43,679 bases of DNA from Rhizopus sp. PT2906 (lineage: Eukaryota; Mucoromycota; Mucoromycetes; Mucorales; Rhizopodaceae), in the NCBI GenBank assembly GCA_025529335.1, contig JAMYHX010000371.1, positions 1-43,679 of the forward strand, read 5' to 3'. A program made the position numbers and the translations under genes. Positions 1 to 12,302 of this stretch are shown here, piece by piece (the stretch's first letter is position 1; each line of letters starts with the position of its first letter). The notes under the pieces are model-generated. The model was not told the DNA's origin. It worked only from the letters and a program-made list of their open reading frames with translations, and ran no database searches.

Positions 1-3000
1 GGTCGTTGTACGTTGTAGACCTTTAAATTCTCGAGGTATAAATATAGATAATGTCTGTATTTATCATCACATTTACACATTTACAATAGAAAAGGCTAGA
101 GGAGCACCATGTCTTATTCGAATGGAAGGAAATAAAACTATCATAACAAAGCCAGCAACCCAGGGACCAAAACCAACTCCGGAAGATGTAAAAGCTTTCA
201 CATTTGATCAATCCTATTGGTCTGCAGATAAAAATGACCCAGATTATGCAGATCAAGAACGTGTCTATAATGATCTTGGTAAAGAGCTTTTGGATCATGC
301 ATTTGATGGATATAATTGCTGTATTTTTGCATGTTGGTATTTGGATGACATCAAATGACTTTTTTTTTACTTACAATTTTTTTTTTTACTATAGATGGTC
401 AAACAGGCGCAGGCAAATCATATTCAATGGTGACATATAAACTATTGTGACCATAAACATTCACTAACCCAGATATATGCTGTAGATGGGTTATGGCGAG
501 GACAAAGGTATTATCCCAAGAACTTGCTGTGAACTATTCGAACGCATCAACCAAAAGTCAACCAACAATCTTCAGTACCAAGTGGAAGTATCTTACATCG
601 AAATTTACAATGAGAAAGTAAGAGATTTACTCAATCCTCGCAACAAGGGAAATCTTAAAGTAAGAGAACATCCCGTTTTGGGTCCCTACGTACAAGATCT
701 TTCTCGTCTGGCTGTCAACTCTTATGAAAACATTGACCAACTGATGGATGAAGGAAATAAGGCTAGAACAGTCGCAGCAACCAACATGAACGAAACATCA
801 TCTCGTTCCCATGCAGTGTTCACCATTTTTGTCACTCAACGTTTACATGATCCACAAACAAAGCAGACAAGTGAAAAGGTGGCTCGTATCAGGTAATTTT
901 TTTTTTTAAAAAAATGGATAAAAGTTATATGCTAAGCCCAAAGAAAGCCTTGTCGATTTGGCTGGTAGTGAAAGAGCAAACAGTACAGGAGCAACAGGTG
1001 TCCGTTTGAAGGAAGGTGCCAACATCAATAAATCATTAACAACACTTGGTAAAGTCATTGCTGGACTTGCAGAACAAGCATCAGCTGATCCTAAGAAGGG
1101 TTCCAAGAAAAAGGATGCTTCATTTATACCCTTTCGTGATTCTGTAAAATAAGCTTTCTTTTGTTTTGACTTTGACGTGATAGATGTCTAATTAACGTCA
1201 TTTAGGTACTCACTTGGTTACTCAAAGATTCTTTGGGTGGTAACTCAAAGACATGTATGATCGCAGCTATTTCACCAGCAGATTATGATGAAACTCTCAG
1301 TACCTTGAGATACGCTGATCAAGCCAAAAAGATCAAGACAAAGGCCGTGGTCAATGAAGATCCGAATGCCAAGGTTATGCGTGAACTCAAGGATGAAGTG
1401 GAAGCTCTTCGTCAAGCTCTGATGGTATATGCTCCTGCTGAAGTTGAAAAAATCACAGCCACAGCAAAAGGAAAGAAGGCACCAGCCAAATCATCTACAC
1501 CTCCTACAGCCGCAGCACATCCTACAGGCTCAAAGTCAACTGTGGTCTTTACGGATGCTTCGGGACATACAACTCAGCTCACAAAAGAGGAAATGGTCGA
1601 ACAGCTGCAAACAACGGAAAAATTACTCGGCGACCTGAACCAGACATGGGAAGAAAAAATAAAAAACACCGAAAAAATTCATCAGGAAAGAGAAAGTGCA
1701 TTAAAGAGCTTGGGAATCACTATCGAAAAGAACCAAGTGGGTCTTTATACACCCAAGGAAACTCCTTACTTGATCAACCTGAACGAAGATCCTCTCATGT
1801 CTGAATGCTTAATGTACAATATCAAGCCAGGTATCACTCATGTCGATCGTTTCACAGACGAAGGCGAGGCCTCGGTCAGCCACCCTGAAGGTGAATGCGT
1901 CATTCGCCTAAGCGGATCTAATATTCAGGACAATCACTGTTACTTTGAAAATACAAATGACACAGTCACTCTCTATCCTCGTGAGGGCTGCACAACCATG
2001 GTCAATGGATTACGTATCTCAGAACCCAAGAAACTCAAGAGTGGTTACCGCATCATTTTGGGAGACTATCACGTGTTCAGATTCAATAACCCCAGCCAAG
2101 CGTTAAAGGAACGGGAAAGCATTATCTCTACAGATAGTGCTGTGGCTCGTATTGAGGCTAGTGGACCTCCCTCACCTGTCCCATCCTCAGAGGAGCGCGA
2201 GATGGCCATGTCTCCTCCCTTGGCCTCTGAAGTGATGGATTGGAACTTTGCACGACGAGAGGCAATGCTTAACACCTACATCAATGATCCCAACTTCAAC
2301 AACTTTACTGATGAGGATTTGGACAAGCTATTCGACGAAGTGGCCAAGGTACGCGTGATGCGTAAACGACAATCGACTGGCTCAGACACTCTCTCTCGCC
2401 GTACCTCATCCTCCTCTGTACGTCGAAGCGCTTACTCAGCTACTGCCTCATCTGTGTTCATGGACGACGATGGATACTACACCACTGACACAAGTACGAC
2501 TATTTCTTCACTAACGGAGGATGAGCTCATGCACATGGACGATAAACAAGTGATGGAATATGAACGTCACCGCAGAAAATACGAAGCCAAGTTACGCCGA
2601 CTCTCTCGACGCTTCTCCTCAGCCCCTCCTATTATGCTCTCGCCTGCCGAAGCAGCCATTGGCAGAAAAGTGATTGCCCACTGGAAGCGAAAGCGAAATA
2701 TAGCCATGGCTCAAACCATCTTGAGAAACGACATATACGTACAGCAAGCCAACCAGTTAGCAAAGCAGTCCGGCAAGGACGTCTTTTACCAGTTTGCCGT
2801 TATTTATCATGACGATATCATATCTGCTTCTCACTGGGAAGCAGCCAACTCTTCTCACCATCGATATGGTATAGACACCGACCTGCTGAGGGAAAGAAAG
2901 CCCTGTATAGGCATTCAGGTGATTGACTACAAGCACCAATCTACTTATATTTGGTCGATCGAAAAATTTGTCACTCGCCTTCGACACCTTCAAGGTTTGA

Positions 3001-4995
3001 ACTTTGTCACGGACAACAAGAAGCATCTGAAGGGCGATGACCTCTTCTACAACTCGAATGTTCCCTCCTACGTCCTTGTCGGTTTAGCCAAGGTGCCGCT
3101 TCAAAACTTGGCTACGCAAGTGCCTGTCGAGAGCCAAATCTCGGTTCATTGCCGAAACACAGGTCGCTTGATGGGTAAACTCAAGGTGCTAATCGCTCCT
3201 ATTGCTCGATCTGTTCGAAACCCTTACCGATCCGAAGGAAGTGAGGATGGTCATTTTAGCTACGACGAAGAGAACCCACGTAACCTGCTACATATTGGAC
3301 AGCAGCTTGTGTTTGAAATTTCCATTGTGGAAATGACCGAACTCGATCCAAAACTCTTCTCCCGCGTTCATGCTCAGTTCCGCTTGTCAAACTTTGGAAG
3401 CAACCTTGAAGGCGTCTTTGCCTCTGATTCTGTAGAGCACAGCCAAAAAGACAAGCCCATCGTGTTTAATTACCATCAGACGCTTTCTATGGCCATCACA
3501 GAGGAAATGTTGAATGTTATTCACGACAAGGAAATTGTCTTTGAAGTCTACGGCAAGCCTACACAAGCCTATCTTGATTCACTCATGATCCCCACAGAAC
3601 AGCAACAGTCTGCCGATGTCGGCATCATTCCTCCCAAGAAGTTACAGGACGTCCTTACACGTATCCAAATCTGTGAGATCACGGCTGAAGGTGACTACAA
3701 GCCTGTGCCGATCGAGACTCAAGAGAATTATGGCAACGTCTTTTCGCTTCAGCAAGGACAACAGCGTCGTGTGATCATTTCATTAGAAGATGCAACTGCA
3801 GAGTCCGAACTCAACTTTGAGCGTATTGTCGAGGTCCGTATGGGCCAAGTACGTCTTGTAGATGCCAAGGATCGCATCATTGAGACACCTGCCTCTGCTC
3901 AAGCCGATATCAACCTGAAGCTGATAGACTCTAAACGTAACTCACAGGCAAGTGTGACAGATGACCACAAATTGAACGCACAGTGCTCCTGGGACAGCTC
4001 GCTTCATGATACACTCCTCCTGAACGCTGTGACACCGAATGCACACAAGGTACTCTTAACCCTGACCTGGATTGTCCGCAACCAAAATCAATGTGAAATC
4101 AAGTTCCAAAAGGAAATTGCAGTCCATATCAAGGATCAGAGTAAGGCAGCCAGCATCAAAAAGAAGTCTGCCAACCACAACCCCAACAAGCGTGCATCTG
4201 TTATCCTCAACTTTTTTTCGCTCAAGTCTGGTCATCCCAAGAACCACATCTCGTGCCTTTATGTGGTTGAGCATCAAGCTGAACTGTTTGGTATTCCCAA
4301 TATCTGCAATCAAGATTTACCCTCTCGTGTGTTGGGCGTCTATGCCGATCGCAGACAAAAGATGATTCAAAGGGAACACGTAGAAGCGACAAGGTACAAG
4401 CTGTACTTGAACGAACAGCTCGATCATCTGTGTGATGAGGTCCCGAATCCAGTTTTGGCAAACAAGCCCGATTTGGATCGTGTCTTGAAGATGTGGATGA
4501 AGAAAGATTATGAACCTGCTTTGCCACCATCCACGCCTAACCCTACCATTCACCGATGGACTGCACATGTCCATCAGGTTTTGATGAATGAACGTACAAT
4601 AGCCAAGAAGGGATTTTTGCAGCGCAAGAATGATTCTCAAGGCAAAGAGTGGGAGAAGCTTTGGTGTGTGCTTGTAGGGTAAAGTAGACAGAGTCATTCG
4701 AAAAAGATATCATGACTGACATTCATTAGAAATTATATGTTTATGTATGACGATCAATCAGAGACAAATGAGGTTGATGTGATTCGCATAAGAAATGTAC
4801 ATAAGGAAGATGGAAATACTATGGTAAGTAAGATAAGCTGTATTATGGAATATATTCTCATGTGTAATGTAGAAATCAAAAACGTTTTTTACAATTGATA
4901 CCCTATATACTTCGCATACACTCCAAGCACAGGATAATGCTACTATGATAGAATGGGTGAATACGATTGATAAATTATCTCGCTTCTATGGTTAA
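1..4995 (+). CDS. Kinesin-3 (Unc-104/KIF1 type) motor, 5' end missing
   Basis: Plus-end-directed kinesin that carries vesicles and endosomes on microtubules. The exon model is <1-35, 90-332, 395-429, 486-892, 948-1143, 1206-4678, 4730-4823 and 4873-4995, all with GT-AG introns in consistent phase, giving about 1534 visible residues. The motor begins a few residues before a VVVRCRP strand and has the P-loop GQTGAGKS (visible residues about 94-101), switch I SSRSH and switch II DLAGSE. A neck coiled coil follows, then an FHA domain (NGLRISEPKKL region), the long KIF1B/DUF3694-type middle, and a C-terminal PH domain that ends at TIDKLSRFYG. This domain order is diagnostic of kinesin-3. The apparent stop after WEKLWCVLVG lies inside an intron; exons 7 and 8 complete the PH fold. 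The initiator ATG lies upstream of the window. Confidence 0.95.
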
Positions 4996-5198
4996 GGCTC
5001 TTTTTTTTATATAACATATTAGAGATTATGCTTATGTTTGTATTTTTACATGTTTCCCCCCCCCCAATTCTATATTTTTCATATCTAAATGATATGGAAT
5101 TTATGAACCCTTTTATATCGAGTGTATTCTTACTTTTTTAAAGAAAAGAAAAAACTACATATGTTATTCCCTTTTAAACTTTTAATATATATCTTTTT

Positions 5199-7844
5199 TT
5201 AAAAAAAAATATACCAACTATAATGATTAAAGACTCCATTACTCTTTATTATTCCAGAGGTGTGTATTTTTAGCCTCTTCAGGTATTGCTACAGAAATAG
5301 TTTGTTGTATCTGTCAGATAATATAAGCAGTGAATTCTTTGTTTTAAACGGTGATTTACCTTCTTTTCCATCTCTTGCTCAGAATCATAAAGTTCCCCTG
5401 TGGATTCGGCTGCTCCTAACAACTTCTTTGTTTACAACAAGTGAGTAATTTCTGTTGAACAGCAGGTTCGACTTACTCTAACTCGTCTGCGTTTCTTTGC
5501 AGGTGACTGTTCTTGAGATGCCAATTCATCCACCTTTTCTTCTTCTGCTTCTTCTATATACTTTGTATTTACTTTGAGTGCTCTTGAACATCTTCTGGCC
5601 GCGGCTCTGTTGTATGTTAGTAAAAAGCATAAATAAAAAAAAAAAAAAAGATAGATACTACCGTCTCTTTGGGGCTGTCTATTATCAAATGCATGAGTAG
5701 ACTATGTTATTTCGAGGGAGACGACTTACATCTGGTTTCTTACGAGGACCTTTACTGAGATTAGCTCGCTTTGGAGGGTTTGGATCAGTGTTTTCTCTGT
5801 TGGTTACGTTTGTAAAAGAAGCATTGGCTAGGCCAAGTATGTGAATGACAGAGTTATACACGAAAACTCCTAGATACATACTTTCGTTTGTCTCTTGTAC
5901 ATTAGGTTCAGTACTAACAAAGGTATATTAGCACCTCGAAGGACTATACATAAATACACGCTTACCGCTGAAGTTCTTGTCTTTCTCTCTGATGTAGTTG
6001 TTCCTTATAGTTCAACACACTGATTTGTGTAACAAGTCTTTTTTGTTCCTTTAACCATTCTTCTTTTTCTATTTGATGACTTTATCAAAATAAGTTTTTG
6101 TGCTTGAGTTTTACAACAAGTCATCTATCTACCGATTACGTTCTTCCAGCAAGTCTTCGGCTGCTTTCTAAGCCATGTATAAGAAAAAGCAACAACAGCA
6201 AAAAGGGGGAAATACCTCGTTATAGTCTTGAAGTTTCTGTATGAGTTCCGCATCTTCTTGCATTGCATTGGTATCATCTATTATCAGTTACAAGTGTTAT
6301 AAGCAAAAGGTAAAATATATAAAAGCCAGTGTAATCACATGAATTAAAGCAATCAATGGCCATTACTTGGAGATCATCAAGGCTACGATAGGGCATTGAA
6401 TTTAATATGGATGTTTCTTTTTCTTTTCTTTTCTATTTACTGTCCTAAAAGGTTCTTTAATGACTCTTGATGTGTTTCCATAGTCGATTTAATGTGTTGA
6501 ATTAGAACACCTTTGTTGTTTGCAGAGGATACATGGATACTCAGGTCTTGTAAAAAGCGTTTCATTTCTGTTGTCAAACCCTGTAAAGAATATTGTTGAG
6601 CTTCCAAGGACATTCTAAGAGTGTCTAAAATAAGGAAAGGGAAGATTAAGTACGCTCTGTTAATAAACTATCACTCATACCAATCTTTTGTTGATGCTCA
6701 GATAATGAATAGGTCAATTCAATGATATCTTGTTGAACAATAGCTTGAGAATGTTTCAAGTTCTGAAGATTGTCCCATTGATCATAATGTCTTAATTGAA
6801 CCAAACGCTGCTTGCAATCTTCAATCTTGGCGGTCCTTTGGTTATCTCTTTTGATATTTAACAAACAAGCTTCACGTAGGCTGTTGTCTCCATCCTTTTG
6901 AGCTTCTTTTGCCTTTTCAATCTGCTTCAGCATATCCTCTAAGCTGGTAAATATGCATTTAAATGTATCCATACGCTCTATCAGTTTATCTAGCCTATAC
7001 TATGCGTGTAAATATAAATATGGACAATACAGATGTACTATCATTTTACTTTGCTTTAATATAATTTGATCGAATGAGCCCAATCTCGGCCAATTCCCTT
7101 GTTAACTCTTGTTTGTTTTTATATATTTCCAACTTGCTTTGCTCTTCTCTAAGCTGCCTTTTGAGTTCTTCAATTTCCAGAGACGCCTTTACGTACGCCT
7201 TTTCTTTCTCAGCTGCCTTTTTTCTGCATGAATCAGCCAACATCTCGATGGTATTATCAAACTCCAACGGAGACGAAGGTTTAGTAACAGGTATCTTTTG
7301 CTTAAAGAGGACTTGATCCAAATGGCGGCCTGATACCTTAGACGACTGTTTTACGCTTTCTTGTGAATTTATTCTTTTGACCGATTGCTTTGGGCTCAGT
7401 AACTTTTTCATATACTCAACATCATAACCTGGTTCCTTTTTCTATAACAAAACTCTAGTTATATATAATTTTCTAATTTAGTAATAGAAAGGTTCATTAC
7501 AATGGCAACAGACAACTTTGGAGTAGTATTTTGCTTAACTATTATATAATCAGACTTTCTGCAATCCTTCCTTCTTCAAACTTACGCTTTCTCTGAGACA
7601 GTTTTGATGAAAAGAAAGCACTTGGTGGCAAAATAGGTGGCGGAAGAGCTTCCAAATCAAACGTTTTCATAGACTCAAAGGTAGGTTTTGGCCATGGTGA
7701 CAACTTTTGTTGTAATTTATCGCTAGTCTTACTTGTCGTATTAGATGAAGGCTTCCTATGGATAAGACCAGATATCTTCTTTGGCTTATAGACAAAGTTG
7801 AAATCTTTAAGATATTTATCCCTTTTTATACTTTCGTTCGACAT
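5199..7844 (-). CDS. Unrecognised coiled-coil protein with basic tail, about 606 aa, 15 exons
   Basis: I do not recognise the family. Proposed exons, 5' to 3' on the minus strand, are 7844-7586, 7538-7501, 7441-7050, 6994-6681, 6624-6441, 6382-6339, 6277-6216, 6167-6133, 6079-5966, 5893-5882, 5796-5730, 5678-5662, 5606-5477, 5422-5360 and 5288-5199. They sum to 1821 nt without an internal stop. The start MSNESIKRDK is chosen over an in-frame ATG 11 codons upstream. The N-terminus is basic and proline-rich (PPPILPPSAFF). Residues of roughly 150-480 are charged heptad-like coiled coil. The tail carries nuclear-signal-like stretches (PPKRANL, GPRKKPD, AKKRRRVR). The upper nine exons are well supported; the tiny lower ones (12 and 17 nt) and the C-terminus are provisional. 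A nuclear or spindle role is only a guess. Confidence 0.7.
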
Positions 7845-7934
7845 AAAACAGTTGAAAAGAGAGAAAAAAGAAAGCAATTTTTATTAGGAATATGTTATAA
7901 ATATATACATTTTGCATGTCCAAAAGTGACTACA

Positions 7935-9746
7935 TTAAATAAGCATTTTTGACATATAAGGTCCTATATGATCATTATTGTCAGTATAGTCAAAATAATA
8001 TTACAACAAACACTTACCATCTAAATGATAACCAAGCTTAGCATAATAATGTCTGACACCCACACCTGAGATAACACTCAGCTTGACACTTCCATGTTCT
8101 TCTCTGGCAATGCGTTCTGCTTCTTCCATCAACAATGTACCAAAACCTTGATGCTGGAATTTTGTAGGATCACGATCATGCATGGGTACAACTGAGCCAT
8201 ACACATGCAATTCTCGGACGATGGATGTAGGTCCCTGTGTGAGCTCAGGTCTAAATGTTTGAGGAGAGCATTTTCTTAAACGCAAGAGACCGACCAAGAT
8301 ATCTTGTTCAGGGTCTTCATAAGACAAGAACGTTTCCCAGCCACCGTTAGCCACATAATCTCGGCGAATGAGTTCCACTTGGTCTGGCTTGATCTTTTGA
8401 TGAATTTCCGTTATACCCACTTCACGCGTACGCACATCACGACATTCTGTACCCAAATCCTTCATACGATTCAACGCCAACTCACGCAAGTTACCATGCT
8501 CGACACCTGAAGTGACCAAGGGCATAGGAATATCACGCTGAACACGGTACACACGGGTCCATGGAGGCACGAGGGCCAGAATACGGGCGACGAGATCGAC
8601 GAGAGCGTTAGGTGTATAGTTTTGATATCTCTTGGTTCTCCATAATTCGTATAAGCCAGTACCACGAATGACCAAAGTAGGGTAAATCTTTAAACCATCT
8701 GATCGGAAGGCAGGGTTCTCAAAGTACTCCTTGAACTGTTCTATATCTCTTTCCATACCAACATTAGGCAAATCAGGCATCATATGTGATACGACCTTGA
8801 AACCGGCATCCTTCGCCATCTGGAATGACTCTGTTACTGCCTTGACCGTATGACCTCTGTTGGTATCTCTTGCAACGTCTTCATATACACTTTGCACACC
8901 AATTTCCAAACGAGTACATCCATATCGCAACATCTGACTCAAATGAGGCTTCAGACAATAGTCCGGTCTGGTCTCGATAGTGATACCAATACATTTCGTC
9001 TGACTCTGTTGTGAATATCGAACGGCTTCATCCAAGTCATTACTAGAGTGACCAGAGAGTGCGTCATGCAGGTTCTGAATAAACCAGTTACGGTAATCCT
9101 CAGATAACGACATGAACGTGCCACCCATAATGATGTATTCTACTTTATCTACACTGTGGCCCAAGCTTCGAAGTTGATCCACACGACCACGAGCTTGTTC
9201 ATAAGGATCATAACGAGCACGAATGGCTCGCATGGACGTAGGTTCGTATCCAGTATATGACTGTGTTGAATATTCAAAATCAGAGTCAGGGCCACCAGGG
9301 CAGTAGACACAAATGTTTCCAGTCATGGCAATATGAGGACATCGATGAGGCTTACACATGACAGCAACCACTGCAATCTAAATAAATACCAAAATCAATA
9401 TCTTTCTCTCTTTGTTGAGAATGTTGATCATTACTTACACCTGAGGCTGTTCGAATAGGTTTTGCTTTCAGTTTTGGAAGAAGAGCTGCTTTATGCTGTT
9501 CAGGGATAGCTGCAATAATTTCGACTAATTTAGGTTGATTTTGTAATTTATTTCTTCTGGCTGCTCTATTTTTTACTCCATTCAAATTGATGTCTTTTCC
9601 TGCCTCAACTGCGGCAACAAGTTCAGCTACAATTTCAGAACATGTTCGAACCAAGAGTTCTGCCTAAATTTGTTTGTAAGTTATGGATATTCGCTTAAAA
9701 CAATGATATCTACCTGTGAAGGGCCTTTCTTGTTTTTAGTAGACAT
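7935..9746 (-). CDS. ELP3: Elongator subunit Elp3 (radical SAM / acetyltransferase)
   Basis: Catalytic subunit of Elongator, which builds the carboxymethyl side chain on wobble uridines of tRNAs. Exons are 9746-9714 (MSTKNKKGPSQ), 9663-9439, 9377-8018 and 7963-7935, giving 548 aa, the usual Elp3 length. The radical-SAM cluster cysteines sit in CKPHRCPH and NICVYCPGG. The C-terminal GNAT domain contains HQGFGTLLMEEAE and GVGVRHYYAKLGY. Reading straight past the GNAT domain gives a false end (KCLL); a 54-nt intron restores the expected DGPYMSKMLI end. The gene is divergent from the damaged region to its right, and its upstream stretch carries two CT tracts in the coding sense. Confidence 0.97.
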
Positions 9747-10103
9747 TGTAAGAAATATATAAACAAGTTGGAAAAGAATAAGAATTGACAGATTTTTATC
9801 AAAAGTGACGGCTTTTGAACTTGCAGAGCCAATAAAAAAAAGGCTTGGCCTAATAGGTCTTGTGTTGAAAGAGAGAGAGAAAAGGCAATGGTAGAGTTTA
9901 GGATAGTTATGTTCATGTTCCATGTTTTTTTTAAAAAAAAAGAAAGGGAGGAAATCTATATTATTACACTTTTCACTTTACTTTTTATCAATAAAAGAGA
10001 GACAGAGAGAGAGAAAAGAGAGAATGGTTTATAATCTCGATATGAGAATCACAGAGAAATGAAAACACTTTAGTATTGATGCACTAATGATATGAAAAAT
10101 AGT
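9747..10103. other. Intergenic, ELP3 upstream region
   Basis: No gene seen. It holds GA-rich runs on the plus strand (about 9868-9885 and 9995-10022), which are pyrimidine tracts in the ELP3 sense, and a T-then-A homopolymer near 9925-9940. These fit a fungal CT-rich core promoter, but no start site can be fixed from sequence. Confidence 0.5.
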
Positions 10104-10440
10104 TTAATTATTGATGCCATCATAATTAACAAGCGCCGGAATGTTACAAGGCTTTCTAATAAATGTAGACAGGTCTTCATATTTTCCATCAATTGCTTGG
10201 TACAAGCTGGTTATAGTTTTTTCTACAATTTGCTTGGTTTGATGCATCTTTTCTAGTATTGGTGGTAACAATAAAACGTCGTCTGACCGACCAGCCTCTC
10301 GTGACATGGAAATGGTTTATTTCCATTATATTTCAAATCCATTTTGTAGGTGATGGCTTTACAATCTATTAAAAAGCATTTTAGTATAACAAGAACATGA
10401 ACACTCTGTAAATTGACCAGTTTATTGAGAGCTACTTGCA
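10104..10440 (-). CDS. Possible small helical protein, unrecognised, model uncertain
   Basis: Two minus-strand reading blocks look protein-like: an upstream one with charged helix (LEDDLIKLRKEMQVALNKL) and a terminal one from ILEKMHQTKQIVEKTI to the stop after NYDGINN. They lie in different frames. A 44-nt intron (10396-10353) after NLQ gives a sensible junction, but joining the last block would need a second intron of only about 35 nt, shorter than any other in this window. The 5' end cannot be placed because it runs into the CENP-I-like relic on the other strand. It may be a broken gene. I see no family signature. Confidence 0.25.
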
Positions 10441-10510
10441 TCTCTTTTCTAAGCTTTATAAGGTCATCCTCCAAGTTACTACTGCGATAGTTTCCTTTTC
10501 TTTTTACCTC

Positions 10511-12098
10511 CACAAAGAAAAACTCAAAGCTTACAGTGGAGAGATTTCCCAAGTAGAGCACAAAGTCAAGGAATCAAGACTTGCCCATCTGAAGGTTTTG
10601 TTAGATGGTACGTTAACCTAATGATAGCGTTAGTAACTAGAGTAATTAACATTGAAAAGTACTATTAATTTAGGTAAACACCTGGTGCACTAAAAATTAG
10701 GCTAATACTACGGGCGCTACCTCTATCCATTACCTATGATGTTATTAACAAACCTTTTGAATGTATGGCATCACATTAAACACGGCTTTATAAAGTTAGT
10801 ATCTTGGGCTGTATATTTTCAAGAAGAAAGAGATAAAAAAGAAATGTTGTTATTTGTTCTAATTTTATATTGTCAGTCTATCAGCAAAGATGCAAGAATA
10901 CGCTTAATTATGATAAGATTTATTTGTTTTTTATTGGCATATAAAGAAAATAAAGCGTGGTTTCAGACAGCATATATGAGGTCTTCTTTCCACCAACTGA
11001 GCACTGTCATTTGGATATAGACTATTTTCGTTTAATGCAACAATTTGTTCTACATGTTGATAAATTATGCTTGCCCGGCTTGCTCCATGAAAAAGGCCAT
11101 CTGTTAGTACAACACACTTCACTTTCATTTTTTGAACTAGTAAAATAAGTGAGATATATTGTATACATCAAAAATTAACACGCATCAAAGGTCTCTTCCA
11201 TTTCAATACAGCACAATATACCAAGAATCATTACACCCACGGTGCCATTTGTATATAGACACTTCTTTTCTACTTCTGCAATAGCACATAGTAGGATATG
11301 CAATGTTATTTATCAATATAAAATGGCGTTTGAACAAAGTGAGGATCAACCTGAAGAATATCTATCAAGCTTCAATGCTTGCATGCTGAATGTATGTAGT
11401 GCTTTATGGAAAGCGATCAGTATTCAGGATAAGCAGCCTCCCTTTGATCTACCAGCGCAAGAGTACTTGTATATTCAAGTGTGTATATATACTCACTGTC
11501 CTTATTAAGTGTAACTATAGAGCGCCTGTTTGAAAGATGTCAGGAAAGAGGAACAGATGTACAAAGAGCATTGTCTATAACGCAGTCAGCAGCTTTAATA
11601 AGGTTCTCAAAAAGATTCATGAAGGTTAGTTTCTAGGTATCATAACAGAGGTTTGAATATAAACAAAAGAGTATCATGGGCGTTGGAAGAGCAAGAGAAG
11701 AATCATCAGATGATGTATTATGAACCGATTACGGCCAATTCATTAATTAAACTTGGACAGATAAGGATCAAATATTACTTTCCTCCTTAAGTCTCTGCTA
11801 TGATTCATATGGACTCTTTTCCCCTTTTTTTATGCAAAAAGGAAATGATGACGTGGATGGGCTTTGATGGTCAGTTGAAGCATTGTCACTTGTGTCCAGC
11901 TGTAAATGACCGTGATATCGTAAGTGCAATATAAATGATAAGAGTATTAATTTTAATGAGTAATAATAGGTATGGCAAAGGGGTGTAAATGCTGCTTTGA
12001 ATATTTGCTCTATCCTGGTGTCTTATATAGAGTCAAACTATAGCATTTTATCAAGACATCCCTCTTTAAAAAGAGAATCAACCTCTGGTGGTTATTAA
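10511..12098 (+). pseudogene. Mis6/CENP-I-like kinetochore gene, apparently degraded
   Basis: CENP-I (Mis6) is an inner-kinetochore CCAN subunit of roughly 700 aa. Blocks resembling it, in order: KVKESRLAHLKVLL (10511-10607); TPGALKIRLILRALPL (10680-10740); LVSWAVYFQEERDKKEM to YKENKAWF (10796-10960); LLHEKGHLLVQHTSLSFFEL ending at a 5' splice site near 11141; FFSTSAIAHSRICNVIYQY and NACMLNVCSALWKA (to 11478); RLFERCQERGTDVQRALSI (to 11624); YYEPITANSLIKLG (11720-11760); and a tail ending GGY at 12098. Several junctions splice in phase (11142-11209, for example). Others fail: a stop directly precedes TPGALK, the step after FSKRFMK is out of phase, a stop follows IKYYFPP, and the middle third of the family seems absent between YKENKAWF and LLHEKGH. 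A pseudogene is therefore likelier than an intact gene. Identity rests on my recollection of the family. Confidence 0.5.
10677..10917 (+). repeat. Copy A of a dispersed repeat shared with 15007-15208
   Basis: The first about 65 nt (AAACACCTGGTGCAC through CTATCCATTACCTA) match 15008-15070 with only a few differences, and 10812-10916 match 15103-15208 with small indels. The middle (10740-10811) is diverged or replaced. This copy lies inside the CENP-I-like relic, where part of it reads as family-like protein. It has no inverted end on its right side. Confidence 0.8.
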
Positions 12099-12302
12099 GC
12101 CACTTAACAGCCACTTTGATTGGTCCTTGAACCCTTATGTCACCATTTCGGTAGTGATTTAAGTGTGCCTTTTCTCCTGTCCGGCTTTGATTTTCAATAG
12201 AAGAAAAAAAAATTGTTTGTGCATAACTCTTTTTCTTTTTTTCTCAAATAAACCGTTATACCCTATATCTTTTTTTTTTTCTTCCTTTTTCCCTTTTAAA
12301 AC

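Noticed and set aside
4670..4682. Apparent C-terminus of kinesin at CVLVG
   Set aside because: The stop lies within an intron; two further exons finish the PH domain.
8001..8017. Apparent ELP3 C-terminus KCLL
   Set aside because: Intronic; splicing to 7963 gives the expected GPYMSKMLI end.
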